From Pedobacter chinensis (GTDB lineage Bacteria; Bacteroidota; Bacteroidia; Sphingobacteriales; Sphingobacteriaceae), in assembly GCF_003339865.1 (NCBI RefSeq), contig NZ_QPKV01000002.1, positions 744,001-808,000 of the forward strand: DNA of 64,000 nt, in the 5' to 3' direction. Position numbers and translations under genes: made by a program. Of the stretch, positions 18,288 through 27,083 are shown piece after piece; position 1 is the first letter of the stretch; every line of letters starts with the position of its first letter. The notes under the pieces were generated by a model. It saw only the letters and a program-made list of their open reading frames with translations. It was not told the DNA's origin and made no database searches.

Positions 18288-19760
18288 ATGAAATATTATT
18301 ACATATTTTTTTGCATCTTCTCTATCATAACTAAGGGTTATGGACAGAAAAATATTCCCTGGAAAGTATCTTCTCCAGAGGAGCAGGGCATGAGCTCTTT
18401 GACACTCATCAATGGGATCCAAAAGCTTAAACAAGATAACACGAATATCCATAGCCTGTTAGTTATCAGGAATGATCATATTGTACTGGATGCCTGTTTT
18501 TATCCATTCCAGAAAAACTATGTTCATGATATAGCATCTGTTACAAAGAGTATTACTTCGCTATTGATTGGCATAGCAATCGATAAAGGATTTATTAAAA
18601 ATGAAGATGAACAAGTAATTACATATTTCCCAGAGTACACAGTAAAAAATGATACACTAAAAAATATAAGGATAAAGCACTTGCTTAACATGGCATCAGG
18701 GTGGCAATGCAGTTGGAATGATAGAGAAAAAGAATTACAACAAATGCAGGAAAATCCTGATTGGGTAGAATTTATGTTTGCTCTTTCATTTTCATCAGAA
18801 CCAGGAGAGAAATTCTCTTATTGCAGTGGCAATTTTTATCTGCTCGCAGAAATTCTACAAAGAGCAACTAAAATGAAATGCCACGAATTTGCCAGGAAAT
18901 ACCTATTCGATTTATTGCAATTTAGTAATACATATTGGGAAGAGAATGACATAGGAGTTAATTTTGGTTGGGGCGATTTTATTGCCAGTCCTTATGATTT
19001 GGCCAAAATAGGCTGTTTGCTATTGAATGATGGAAAATGGAACGGAAAACAGATCATTTCAAATGAATGGCTTAAGAAAATAAAACCATTGTATTATATA
19101 CATGGTACTGAATCTTATGGTTACGGCTGGTGGCTTGATAGTGAAAATCCGGATGAAATTCAGGCACTTGGAAGAGGAGGCCAGCGATTGTTCATTCTTA
19201 GAGAGAAAAATTTAGTAATAGCAGTGACCGGAGGAGGATTAAATTCGGGAGATATTGATAATCTTGTGCTCGAATCAATTAAATCATATCATAAAGATGA
19301 AACGCACAATGCCGAATTAAAAAATTTGATAAAAACGATAGAATCGCCCGGTATAAAGAGTATTGATAGAAAAAGTATCGATGGAAATGGCTTTTCTGCA
19401 AGTATGTTAAATAAGACTTTTCATTTGGAAAAAAATGATTTGGAGTGGAATACCATCCGGTTTGAAAAAAGAAATAAAGAATATTATCTCGTACTTGATT
19501 TCACTGATGGTTCTAAAGAACAACATCCTATTGGAATGGGCAATAAATATAAAATATCAAAAGAACACGTATTTGGTTTACCTATTGCCATTAAAAGTTT
19601 CTGGGACAAGAACAAATTAATTATGGATTACAATAGGCTTTGCAAAATAAATTTATATAAGTTCTCATTCGTTTTTTATGAAAACAGTGTTGATTTTGAT
19701 TTTCAAGATTTGACTAACAAGAGAAATGTACTACTAAAAGGAATTGCTGTAACTAAATAA
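18288..19760 (+). CDS. Exported serine hydrolase, class C beta-lactamase/esterase family
   Basis: 490 residues with a signal peptide (MKYYYIFFCIFSIITKGYGQ). The beta-lactamase-like domain covers about 25-355. The SxxK motif SVTKS sits at about residues 84-88, YCSGN near 175 stands for the Tyr-containing motif, and ALGRGGQRLFI near 300 for the KTG-like third motif. A C-terminal beta-rich extension (about 370-490) is of the kind found in penicillin-binding-protein-related esterases and D-aminopeptidases. It probably acts in the periplasm on an ester, amide or peptidoglycan-like substrate. True beta-lactam resistance is not implied. It follows 160 bp of non-coding DNA and appears monocistronic. 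Confidence 0.9.
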   Translation: MKYYYIFFCIFSIITKGYGQKNIPWKVSSPEEQGMSSLTLINGIQKLKQDNTNIHSLLVIRNDHIVLDACFYPFQKNYVHDIASVTKSITSLLIGIAIDKGFIKNEDEQVITYFPEYTVKNDTLKNIRIKHLLNMASGWQCSWNDREKELQQMQENPDWVEFMFALSFSSEPGEKFSYCSGNFYLLAEILQRATKMKCHEFARKYLFDLLQFSNTYWEENDIGVNFGWGDFIASPYDLAKIGCLLLNDGKWNGKQIISNEWLKKIKPLYYIHGTESYGYGWWLDSENPDEIQALGRGGQRLFILREKNLVIAVTGGGLNSGDIDNLVLESIKSYHKDETHNAELKNLIKTIESPGIKSIDRKSIDGNGFSASMLNKTFHLEKNDLEWNTIRFEKRNKEYYLVLDFTDGSKEQHPIGMGNKYKISKEHVFGLPIAIKSFWDKNKLIMDYNRLCKINLYKFSFVFYENSVDFDFQDLTNKRNVLLKGIAVTK

Positions 19761-20060
19761 CAAAATTCAATCCCTGCATATTCCAAAAAAAGGGAAAAAA
19801 GCAATAATGACAATTCAATAAACCACTGGCGTATTTTAAATACCTCTAAACGGATACCTTACCCATATATTTTGGTTTTTTTCAAAATCAGAAAATAGTA
19901 AACATTAAATTATCAACAAGTTACTACAAAGAAAAAGACAAGAGACATAAAGTTTTTTATAAAAAATTTGCGTAGTCAAATAACTACATTTATATTTGTA
20001 GTCAAATAACTTCATAACAAACCAAAGTTCCATCAGACAATAAAAAAATAAATACGATTG
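19761..20060. other. 300-bp A/T-rich intergenic region before the ArsR cluster
   Basis: The first two thirds hold nothing I can name. The last 95 bases carry the promoter and repeated operator described separately. Confidence 0.6.
19967..20014 (+). promoter_or_regulatory. Promoter with duplicated ArsR-type operator
   Basis: TTTG (19967-19970), 20-nt spacer, TATATTTG (19991-19998): a full match to the Bacteroidota promoter consensus. The spacer holds GTAGTCAAATAACTACA (19972-19988), and GTAGTCAAATAACTTCA (19998-20014) follows exactly 26 bp later; each is a palindrome GTAGT-n6/7-ACTAC or nearly so. A repressor bound to both copies would cover the -7 box and start point. The ArsR-type protein encoded 47 bp downstream is the obvious candidate. 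Confidence 0.75.
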
Positions 20061-20381
20061 ATGAATTTAAGACGAGATGTTTTTCAGGCCATTGCCGATC
20101 CAACAAGACGAGCAATACTTTTACTGGTTACCTCGCAGGCCATGACTGCAGGTGTAATTGCTTCGAACTTTGATACTGCACGTCCAACTGTTTCAAAGCA
20201 TTTACAAATTCTTACTGAGTGCGAATTGCTTACACAAGAGCAAAGCGGCAGGGAAATTTATTATCACATCAATGCTAAAAAGATGAAAGAAGTGGCCGAC
20301 TTTATTGAGCCATTCAGACAAATGTGGGATGACAGGTTTAACAAATTAGAAGCTGTAATGAAAAAATATAAAAACAAGTAA
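20061..20381 (+). CDS. ArsR-family winged-helix regulator
   Basis: A 106-residue repressor with the ArsR winged helix: [16 protein letters not shown] (helix 1-2), then the recognition helix around [12 protein letters not shown] and the wing [11 protein letters not shown]. It lacks the ELCVCDL-type metal site, so it is of the non-metal class usually linked to SRPBCC genes. The stop codon is followed after 2 bp by an SRPBCC gene, a very common pairing (ArsR plus AHSA1). ATG at 20061 is chosen over the TTG three bases before it. Autoregulation is likely given the palindromes in its promoter. Confidence 0.94.
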   Translation: MNLRRDVFQAIADPTRRAILLLVTSQAMTAGVIASNFDTARPTVSKHLQILTECELLTQEQSGREIYYHINAKKMKEVADFIEPFRQMWDDRFNKLEAVMKKYKNK

Positions 20382-20383
20382 CA

Positions 20384-20848
20384 ATGGAACAAAAAACCAA
20401 AGTCAATGCCGAAAACGACAAGCAGGAAATCGTAATCACAAGGGAATTTGATTTACCCTTGGAGTTACTTTTTAAAGCATACCAGGAACCCGAGCTTTTT
20501 GAAGAATGGATGGGTACGAAAGTGTTGAAAATGGAAAACAAAAAACACGGCTCTTACGCGTTTGAAACATCGCACAACGGAAATGTAGTTTTTCGGGCAA
20601 ACGGAACAATACACGAATTTGTTCCGAACCAAAAAATTACGCGAACTTTTGAAATGGAGAATACGCCTTTTCCTGTTCAGCTCGAATACTTAACCTTTGA
20701 AAAACTAACTGACGAAACAAGCAAACTTACTATGCACATCTTGTTTAAATCCATTGAGTTCAGAAACCAATTGTTGCAAATGCCATTTACACAAGGAATC
20801 AATATGGCACACAACAGACTACAAGAAATTGTGAACAAATTAAAATAA
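20384..20848 (+). CDS. SRPBCC/AHSA1-like protein
   Basis: 154-residue START-like protein, partner of the ArsR gene 2 bp upstream. Visible features are the opening strand with VITREFDLPLELLFKAYQEP, then LFEEWMGTK and the closing helix FTQGINMAHNRLQEIVNKL. Proteins of this pair-type are thought to bind small hydrophobic ligands; the actual ligand is unknown. The tight spacing with ArsR and the DoxX gene 2 bp after it supports one operon. Confidence 0.92.
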   Translation: MEQKTKVNAENDKQEIVITREFDLPLELLFKAYQEPELFEEWMGTKVLKMENKKHGSYAFETSHNGNVVFRANGTIHEFVPNQKITRTFEMENTPFPVQLEYLTFEKLTDETSKLTMHILFKSIEFRNQLLQMPFTQGINMAHNRLQEIVNKLK

Positions 20849-20850
20849 AT

Positions 20851-21252
20851 ATGGCAAAGCAACCCGGACTCTCGAGCTCAACAAGGTTAAATAAAATCAT
20901 CTATTGGATCGCAACTGTTTGGCTGGCATTAGGAATGACTTCGACAGGGATTGTTCAGCTGCTAAAAATAAAAGAAGAAGTTGATAAGACTTCTTTAGGT
21001 TTAGGCTATCCAGGTTATTTTCTAACCATAATTGGTGTTTGGAAAATATTAGGTGTAATAGCAGTACTGATTCCTAAACTTCCTTTGCTAAAAGAATGGG
21101 CCTATGCAGGATTTTTCTTTGCCATGTCAGGAGCCATTTTATCGCATTTGGCAGTTGGCGATAAAGCTGTTGAATTATTTGGACCAACATTACTTTTAAC
21201 ACTAACAGTTGTGTCGTGGTATTTTAGACCTGCGGAGAGAAAAACAAAATAA
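20851..21252 (+). CDS. DoxX-family membrane protein
   Basis: 133 residues with four predicted transmembrane segments (about 15-35, 52-74, 82-100 and 105-125; for example IIYWIATVWLALGMTSTGIV). The DoxX-like fold is used by small inner-membrane proteins connected with redox and thiol stress in other bacteria. It lies 2 bp after the SRPBCC gene and is the third member of the ArsR operon. A specific reaction cannot be assigned. Confidence 0.9.
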   Translation: MAKQPGLSSSTRLNKIIYWIATVWLALGMTSTGIVQLLKIKEEVDKTSLGLGYPGYFLTIIGVWKILGVIAVLIPKLPLLKEWAYAGFFFAMSGAILSHLAVGDKAVELFGPTLLLTLTVVSWYFRPAERKTK

Positions 21253-21273
21253 TTAATTATAAAACAAATAAGT

Positions 21274-21855
21274 ATGATGAACTCAATGGTAGATTGGTTT
21301 TTTAATAAATCAGGTAAATGGCAGGAAGCCTACCAGGAACTACGGGAGATAGTGCTTGATTGCGGCTTAACAGAAGAATTAAAATGGGGTTGTCCTTGCT
21401 ACACCAATCAAAAAAGCAACATTGTTTTAATACACGGTTTCAAAAATTATTGTGCGCTGTTGTTTATGCAGGGAGCTTTGCTTAAAGACCCGAAAAAAAT
21501 TTTAGTGCAACAAACAAAAAATGTGCAGTCTGCTAGGCAAATCCGTTTTTTCGACATTGAGGAAATTCTTAAAAATAAATCAACCATAAAGGCATACATA
21601 AAAGAAGCCGTTAAAAATGACAAAGCGGGTTTGAAAGTTGAAATGAAAACCACAACTGAATATGAAATGCCGGAAGAATTTCAATCTGCATTAGAGGAAA
21701 TGCCCGACTTAAAAAGTGCTTTTTACAAATTAACACCTGGCAGACAACGAGGATACCTGCTCTATTTTTCTTCCGCTAAACAATCTAAAACGAGAATGGA
21801 TCGGGTTGAAAAATACATTCCAAAAATTCTCGAAAACAAAGGCTTGGACGACTAA
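21274..21855 (+). CDS. YdeI/DUF1801-type protein
   Basis: 193 residues. Residues 1-120 match the DUF1801 fold (WQEAYQELREIVLDCGLTEELKWGCPCYT, then NIVLIHGFKNYCALLF), a small alpha/beta domain found in the YdeI family. The C-terminal part has ALEEMPDLKSAFYKLTPGRQRGYLLYFSSAKQSKTR, the classical YdeI helical hairpin with the PGRQRGY signature. YdeI-like proteins have been tied to stress and antimicrobial peptide tolerance, but the biochemical role is not established. It starts 21 bp after DoxX and is the last gene of the cluster. Confidence 0.9.
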   Translation: MMNSMVDWFFNKSGKWQEAYQELREIVLDCGLTEELKWGCPCYTNQKSNIVLIHGFKNYCALLFMQGALLKDPKKILVQQTKNVQSARQIRFFDIEEILKNKSTIKAYIKEAVKNDKAGLKVEMKTTTEYEMPEEFQSALEEMPDLKSAFYKLTPGRQRGYLLYFSSAKQSKTRMDRVEKYIPKILENKGLDD

Positions 21856-22052
21856 AAACACAAAACCCATTGCCAGATACGCTTCTATGCAAAAACATAA
21901 GCTCTGGAGCAGTTTGATGTCTCTGAGCCAGTAAATTGGAATCGCAAAACATCAAATTATCATTAAAGCATGAAACAGAATTGTTTTAAACAACCATCCT
22001 CCGGTAAACAAATATGCATAAGGCAAAACCAAACGTGGTAGCACTTTATTTA

Positions 22053-22391
22053 TTACTTGCCTACAATCTTTTTGCGATGTGACACGCCCCATTTTTTTAG
22101 TGCAAACATTACCTCCTGCAAGGAGTCTGCATGTTCAGTCATTACGTATTCAACCGTAGGTGGGAATGTATCGTACACTGTTCGTTTTACCAATAAGTTG
22201 GTTTCCAAATCCTTTAACTCTTTAGACAACATCTTATCGCTGATACCCTCTACCTCTCTCCCAATCTGCCTGAAACGTTTTGCTCCGCCTTTTAATGACA
22301 GAAGAATTGGCAGTTTCAGGGTTTCCATAGCATCATGAATAGCACGTAGCGTTGCTGTATCACATTGAATATATTCTGTACTTTTTGCCAT
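22053..22391 (-). CDS. HxlR-family transcriptional regulator (second copy in window)
   Basis: 112-residue winged-helix protein with the motif run KLPILLSLKGGAKRFRQIGREVEGISDKMLSKELKDLE and the closing EYVMTEHADSLQEVM. Unlike the first HxlR in this window it has no cysteine near the N-terminus other than in IQCDTAT, so sensing could rest on that residue. It is divergent from two SDR genes. Palindromes in the 108-bp gap are candidate binding sites. Confidence 0.92.
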   Translation of the reverse strand: MAKSTEYIQCDTATLRAIHDAMETLKLPILLSLKGGAKRFRQIGREVEGISDKMLSKELKDLETNLLVKRTVYDTFPPTVEYVMTEHADSLQEVMFALKKWGVSHRKKIVGK

Positions 22392-22499
22392 AATTACTCA
22401 TAAAAACCATTACTAACCAGTTTGAAAGCACTATCTAATTGGTTAGTACTTACTAATGGTTATCAAATGTACTTAAGTTTGTAAGTTAAAACAAAACAA
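22392..22499. promoter_or_regulatory. Divergent promoter/operator, HxlR gene versus SDR genes
   Basis: TAAGTTTG at 22474-22481 reads right toward the SDR genes; TACATTTG (complement of 22464-22471) reads left toward HxlR. ACTAACC (22412-22418) faces GGTTAGT (22441-22447), and AACCATTA (22405-22412) faces TAATGGTT (22454-22461), forming nested inverted repeats left of both boxes. Their placement over the left-reading transcript start fits autorepression. Confidence 0.55.
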
Positions 22500-23378
22500 A
22501 TGAAACAACAAAAAACAGCGTTCATAACAGGAGCAACCGGAGGTATTGGAAAAGCAGCTGCACTTGGTTTGGCAAGTAAGCACTATCGGGTAATTATACA
22601 CGGAAGAAATGAAGAAAAAACGGCAGCAGTTTGCAAAGAAATAAAGAAGATAACAGGTAATGAAAATATAGATTATTTCATTGGAGATTTGTTTTTGATG
22701 AGAGATATTAAAAAAGTAGCTGAAACTTTTATCAATAAACATGACAGATTGGATATTCTGATTAATAACGCAGGCGGAATAATGAGCAAAGACCGAAAAG
22801 AAACGGCAGAAGGAATTGAAGCCACAATTTCAGTTAATCTTCTTGCACCATTTTTACTAACAAATTTATTGTTGGATTTATTGAAAAGAAGTGAGGATGG
22901 AAGAATCATCAATGTTTCTTCCAATTCACATAAATTGAATGCAAAACCCCGTTTAAGCGATATTGAACTTAAACATAACTACAATCCACTCGTAGCTTAT
23001 GGAAACGCAAAACTTTTTCTGATATGGATTAGTCAATACTTATCAGAACAATTGAGTAGCCAGGGATTGTATAACGTTACGGTTAACACATTACATCCCG
23101 GAGCTGTGGTAACTAATTTTGGTGTGAACAGTAATTTAGGCGGTTTGCTCAATTTCTTCGGAAAATTGGTAAGGCCATTTTTTAAAACTCCAGAACAGGG
23201 AGCAGAAACGATCATTCATCTGGCCGTTTCTGATGAAGTAAAATCAGTAAACGGAAAATATTTTGAAAACAAAAAAATCAAATTACCTTCTGAAAAATAT
23301 TATAGTAAACAAAATGAGCAAATCATTTGGAACTATTGCAGAACCAGAACGGAAAACCTGATTAACAAAAATGTTTAA
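22500..23378 (+). CDS. SDR-family oxidoreductase
   Basis: 292-residue short-chain dehydrogenase. Cofactor motif TGATGGIG at about 9-16, NNAGG near 88, Ser in NVSSNSHK and YGNAK as the catalytic Tyr/Lys pair. The spacing between the Ser and Tyr regions and the C-terminal length resemble retinol-dehydrogenase-like and WW-domain-oxidoreductase-like SDRs rather than FabG. The next SDR gene overlaps or abuts its end. Substrate unknown; the HxlR context suggests a reactive carbonyl. Confidence 0.93.
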   Translation: MKQQKTAFITGATGGIGKAAALGLASKHYRVIIHGRNEEKTAAVCKEIKKITGNENIDYFIGDLFLMRDIKKVAETFINKHDRLDILINNAGGIMSKDRKETAEGIEATISVNLLAPFLLTNLLLDLLKRSEDGRIINVSSNSHKLNAKPRLSDIELKHNYNPLVAYGNAKLFLIWISQYLSEQLSSQGLYNVTVNTLHPGAVVTNFGVNSNLGGLLNFFGKLVRPFFKTPEQGAETIIHLAVSDEVKSVNGKYFENKKIKLPSEKYYSKQNEQIIWNYCRTRTENLINKNV

Positions 23379-23397
23379 CTACAAAAATCAAAAAAAT

Positions 23398-24309
23398 ATG
23401 TGGACAAAAGAAAACATGCCTGATTTAACAGGAAAAACAACTATTGTAACGGGAGCAAATACAGGTATCGGTTATGAAACCGCTAAAGCGCTATATGAAG
23501 CAGGAGCCCATGTAACCATTGCCGTAAGAAATGCACATAAAGCAAGTGAAGCAGTTAATAAAATTCAATCAGAAACCAAAGGAAAAGGTAAATTAGATTT
23601 TGGAATACTCAATCTTGCCAATCTTGCTCAAATCAAATCATTTGCAGATGAATTTAAAAATAAACATCAGCAACTCGATATTCTCATCAACAATGCGGGG
23701 GTAATGATTCCACCGGCATCCAAAACTGACGATGGATTTGAATTACAATTCGGAGTAAACTTTTTAGGGCATTTTGCACTGACAGGGCATTTATTTCCGT
23801 TACTGAAAAAATCTTCGAATTCAAGAGTGGTAACACTTTCAAGCGGTGCAGCAACTTTAACAGATAATATCGATTTCGAAAATCTCAAATTAGAAAAACC
23901 GTATAATGAGTGGGAAGCATATGCAGTAAGCAAACTGGCAGACATTTTATTCACTTACGAATTAAACAGAAAAGTAAAAACATCCAATTTAAATATGATT
24001 TCCGCAGCGGCCCACCCTGGAGTTACCCGTACCGATTTGCAACGTCATATTCCAGGAGAGCAATTAGAAGGTATGTTTGCCGAATATGAAGATGTAATGC
24101 AGCCATGGCAGGGTGCTTTACCCTCCTTATTTGCAGCAACAGATGCTTCAGTTAAAGGTGGCGAATTCTTTGGACCTGATGGAGAACATGAATATTCAGG
24201 ATATCCTACGCTTTCTAAACACAGCACCCCTACAATGAATGACGAGAAATTAGCGAAGAAATTGTGGAAATATGCAGAAAGTGCTACTGAAGTAAAGTTC
24301 CGGTTTTAA
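23398..24309 (+). CDS. SDR-family oxidoreductase
   Basis: 303 residues from ATG 23398; an in-frame ATG at 23371 would overlap the upstream gene by 8 bp and add nine non-conserved residues. It has the motif VTGANTGIGYETAKAL at about 15-30, NNAGVM near 97, LSSGAA for the catalytic Ser and YAVSK for Tyr/Lys. It belongs to the same retinol-dehydrogenase-like branch as its upstream neighbour (FGVNFLGHFALT). Tandem SDRs under one HxlR regulator suggest isoenzymes or a two-step reduction. Confidence 0.93.
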   Translation: MWTKENMPDLTGKTTIVTGANTGIGYETAKALYEAGAHVTIAVRNAHKASEAVNKIQSETKGKGKLDFGILNLANLAQIKSFADEFKNKHQQLDILINNAGVMIPPASKTDDGFELQFGVNFLGHFALTGHLFPLLKKSSNSRVVTLSSGAATLTDNIDFENLKLEKPYNEWEAYAVSKLADILFTYELNRKVKTSNLNMISAAAHPGVTRTDLQRHIPGEQLEGMFAEYEDVMQPWQGALPSLFAATDASVKGGEFFGPDGEHEYSGYPTLSKHSTPTMNDEKLAKKLWKYAESATEVKFRF

Positions 24310-25359
24310 AAGATAAAATTGCTTTTGAAAAAGAATTATGCTTACACTTCAAAACAAGCTTGTTAGAAGCAGGAAGATACTGTTACCACCGCAGACAGAG
24401 ATTTTATAATACTCCCCAAAACCTTTGTTTCCCGCTCTTCAAGGAGAGGGACAGCACAAACCGGCCAACCAAAAACTTTGGCAGGGAGAGGTTTTTTTAC
24501 CACCTAAGACACATAAGAACAAGCAACCAAATTCAATGAATTTAGAATATTCCCCAAAACCTTTGTTTCCCTCTCTTCAAGGAGAGGGACAGCACAAACC
24601 GGCCTAAACCACAAACTTTAACAGGGAGAGGTTTTTTACAATCTAAAACATTTAAGAACAATCAGCCAAATTCAGAGAATTAGAATATTCCCCAAAACCT
24701 TTGTTTCCCGCTCTTCAAGGAGAGGGACAGCACAAACTGGCTTAAACCACAAACTTTGACAGGGAGAGGTTTTTTTTACCACCTAAAACACTTAAGAACA
24801 ATCAACCAAATTCAGAATATTCCCCAAAACCTTTGTTTCCCTCTCTTCAAGGAGAGGGACAGCACAAACCGGCCTAAACCACAAACTTTAACAGGGAGAG
24901 GTTTTTTTACAACCTAAAACATTTAAGAACAATCAACCAAATTCGGAGAATTTAGAATATCCCCCAAAACCTTTGTTTCCCTCTCTTCAAGGAGAGGGAC
25001 AGCACAAACCGCCTAAACCACAAACTTTAACAGGGAGAGGTTTTTTTACAACCTAAAACATTTAAGAACAATCAACCAAATTCAATGAATTTAGAATATT
25101 CCCCAAAACCTTTGTTTCCCGCTCTTCAAGGAGAGGGACAGCACAAACCGGCCTAAACCACAAGCTTTGATAGGGAGAGGTTTTTTTTACCACCTCCACG
25201 ATTGCTCATCGAAGATAATCTTAAAGCTTTCGCCAGGTGCACCTTGATCTAAAAATCTTTAAATCTTACAAATCCTAATCAAAAAAGGGAAGTAAAACCT
25301 AAGTTCTACCTCCCTACCTTAAACTAAACATTACCTAATCAATAATGTAAACTTTTCAG
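24310..25359. other. 1.05-kb intergenic region dominated by a repeat array
   Basis: It lies between the SDR operon and the ferritin-like gene, whose stop codon faces it. It holds the six-copy array and, at 25207-25234, a dispersed CATCGAAGATAATCTTAAAG motif. No gene is seen; the 60-codon frame at 24425 is repeat sequence. Confidence 0.7.
24411..25195. repeat. Six-copy repeat array of about 138 bp
   Basis: CTTTGTTTCC occurs at 24423, 24561, 24699, 24831, 24971 and 25110, periods 138, 138, 132, 140 and 139. Each unit holds a palindrome CCCTCTC-TTCAAG-GAGAGGG (or CCCGCTC variant), then about 35 bases on GGGAGAGG followed by a T tract. Between palindromes the sequence is A-rich (AACAATCAACCAAATTC). 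The same palindrome core is used in the array at 33.2-35.4 kb but with other flanks. Confidence 0.92.
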
Positions 25360-26220
25360 CTATGTTAATTTGAAACCTGTTCTAATGAATAAGTTAGCAA
25401 TATTTTTAACCTCCGCACCAGTTAAAAATTCATCAAAGGATTCTGCTGCTGCAGTTTTGGTTACAGCCGTGCCATTAATACCTGTAATTTCATAAGTTGC
25501 CTGAATGGTATTGTTTTCACGAACATAAACCGCATCAACCTGTGGAATACCGGTATCATTAGAAACACCGTTTGCACCTAAGCTAACCCATGGTTTTAAT
25601 GCTACTCCAAGTGCAGCTGCTGTCATTTGACGCAAGTGTGCTGCATGACGAGCCTCTACGGAGTGAATCTGCAATGCCGTTGTTAGTACCGGCATTTCTT
25701 TTAATACAGGAGCCTGACCTTTATAAGCCCTTACACCAGTATCTTCGAAAGCTGTAGCCACTTTCAAAAATGTTTGATAATTTGTGAAAACGTCTCCAAA
25801 AGTCCCATCTGCTGTGAAATCGAAGTTAGCCTCTACTAAATTGATCGGGGTGCCACCAGCGGCACTAATTGCACTTTTTAACAAGTTAACGTGAGCAAGC
25901 TCATGCGTACGGATGGTTGTAATGGCGGTGGTTGCCGCGCCTGAAGGTATTAAACCGGTGGTCGATAACGCTCTGTTGTAGTAATTATATTCCAAATGCT
26001 CCAAAGCAAGGGCAAAGTTTAGTACTTCAACCACACTCGAAGGATTTGTTTGTCCATAAGCTTTTTGGAACATCGAGCCCAGTGCCAATGGTAATGCTGC
26101 TAATGAGATTTTTTTTCCAACATTGAAAAAACTTCTCATTGCCGCTCTGCGTGGATTTAATCTTTCATAGATCTCTCCATCAACTTTTTCAATTTCGTCT
26201 AATATATTTAAGATATTCAT
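25360..26220 (-). CDS. Exported ferritin-like domain protein
   Basis: 286 residues. The N-terminus has ERLNPRRAAMRSFF followed by a hydrophobic stretch (ISLAALPLALGSMFQKAYGQ), consistent with a Tat-type or other export signal. The rest is a four-helix ferritin-like domain: ALALEHLEYNYYNRAL, then IRTHELAHVNLL, then KVATAFEDTGVRAYKG and IHSVEARHAAHLRQM. The Glu/His pairs in these four helices are the expected di-metal ligands. Family members in Bacteroidota are periplasmic and of unknown activity. It sits 18 bp after a paralogous lipoprotein gene, so both are one operon. Confidence 0.9.
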   Translation of the reverse strand: MNILNILDEIEKVDGEIYERLNPRRAAMRSFFNVGKKISLAALPLALGSMFQKAYGQTNPSSVVEVLNFALALEHLEYNYYNRALSTTGLIPSGAATTAITTIRTHELAHVNLLKSAISAAGGTPINLVEANFDFTADGTFGDVFTNYQTFLKVATAFEDTGVRAYKGQAPVLKEMPVLTTALQIHSVEARHAAHLRQMTAAALGVALKPWVSLGANGVSNDTGIPQVDAVYVRENNTIQATYEITGINGTAVTKTAAAESFDEFLTGAEVKNIANLFIRTGFKLT

Positions 26221-26238
26221 AATTTCTGAGTTTAAAGA

Positions 26239-26961
26239 TTAAAGGTTGATAACGTTAATTTTTGTTTTGATAAATGGTGCAGCTAAAGGCAACACTTTAT
26301 CTGGTGTTAAAGATGCATCTAAACCGTTTGCATCTACAGCACCAAATGCACTAAGGCTTCCTAAATCAGCGAAACTGCCGTTAGAAATCTGATCTCTTAC
26401 ATATGCAGCGTGGCGGGCTTCAACAGAAACAATCTGGCCAGCTAAAACAAGGTATTTGGCATCTTTTAATCTTACGCCTGCCCCATTGTAAGCAGATACG
26501 CCTAAATCTTCGAAAGTTTTTGCTGTAGCTAAAACACTCGCAGCATCAGAAAAGTTAATTGCCGAAAAATTTACCTCTAAACTTCCAATTGCAGCTGTTC
26601 CTAAAGCTTTTTTAAATAATTCTCTGTGAGCAATCTCGTGAAACTGCACATCCTGGAAATAAGCTTTTTGAGTTGCTGAAAATGCTGATGGTGGATTAGA
26701 TGCAACTTGAATATAAAATGCTGCCTCTAATTGCTCTAATGCATAAGCATAATTTAGCACACCAAAATCATCTTTAAAATCAAGTGTAGCCCCACCGCTT
26801 ATATCGCCAAAATTGCGATCTTTTCTACAACCGGCAGCTACCAATGCCAAAGCCGCTGCACTTGCTCCTGCGTATTGAAGAAATGATCTTCTGCCCAGCG
26901 AGCCATTAAATAAACTTTCATCTTGAAGTTCATTTTTTGTTTCTAGTTCATTGTTTTTCAT
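26239..26961 (-). CDS. Ferritin-like domain lipoprotein
   Basis: 240 residues from the ATG at 26961; an upstream ATG at 27012 would add 17 unconserved residues. SLGRRSFLQYAGASAAALALVAAGC combines a twin-arginine motif with a lipobox ending at Cys45, so a lipidated Tat substrate is likely. The four-helix core is YAYALEQLEAAFYI, FHEIAHRELFKKAL, AKTFEDLGVSAYNGAG and IVSVEARHAAYVRD, again with paired Glu and His. It is the first gene of the pair and is divergent from a LytTR regulator 122 bp away, which may control it. Confidence 0.9.
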   Translation of the reverse strand: MKNNELETKNELQDESLFNGSLGRRSFLQYAGASAAALALVAAGCRKDRNFGDISGGATLDFKDDFGVLNYAYALEQLEAAFYIQVASNPPSAFSATQKAYFQDVQFHEIAHRELFKKALGTAAIGSLEVNFSAINFSDAASVLATAKTFEDLGVSAYNGAGVRLKDAKYLVLAGQIVSVEARHAAYVRDQISNGSFADLGSLSAFGAVDANGLDASLTPDKVLPLAAPFIKTKINVINL

Positions 26962-27083
26962 AGTGACTATGTTTAGGGTTTTTGTATTCGTTTGATGATA
27001 CATACGTGACAATTCCTGATCTGGTTTTTTCTTTTACATTTTTTTTTATAAATCGATTTTGATACATTCACAAACCTATTACT

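Noticed and set aside
24411..25195. CRISPR array
   Set aside because: Units are about 138 bp and include the spacers; there are no short identical repeats with unique spacers and no cas genes.
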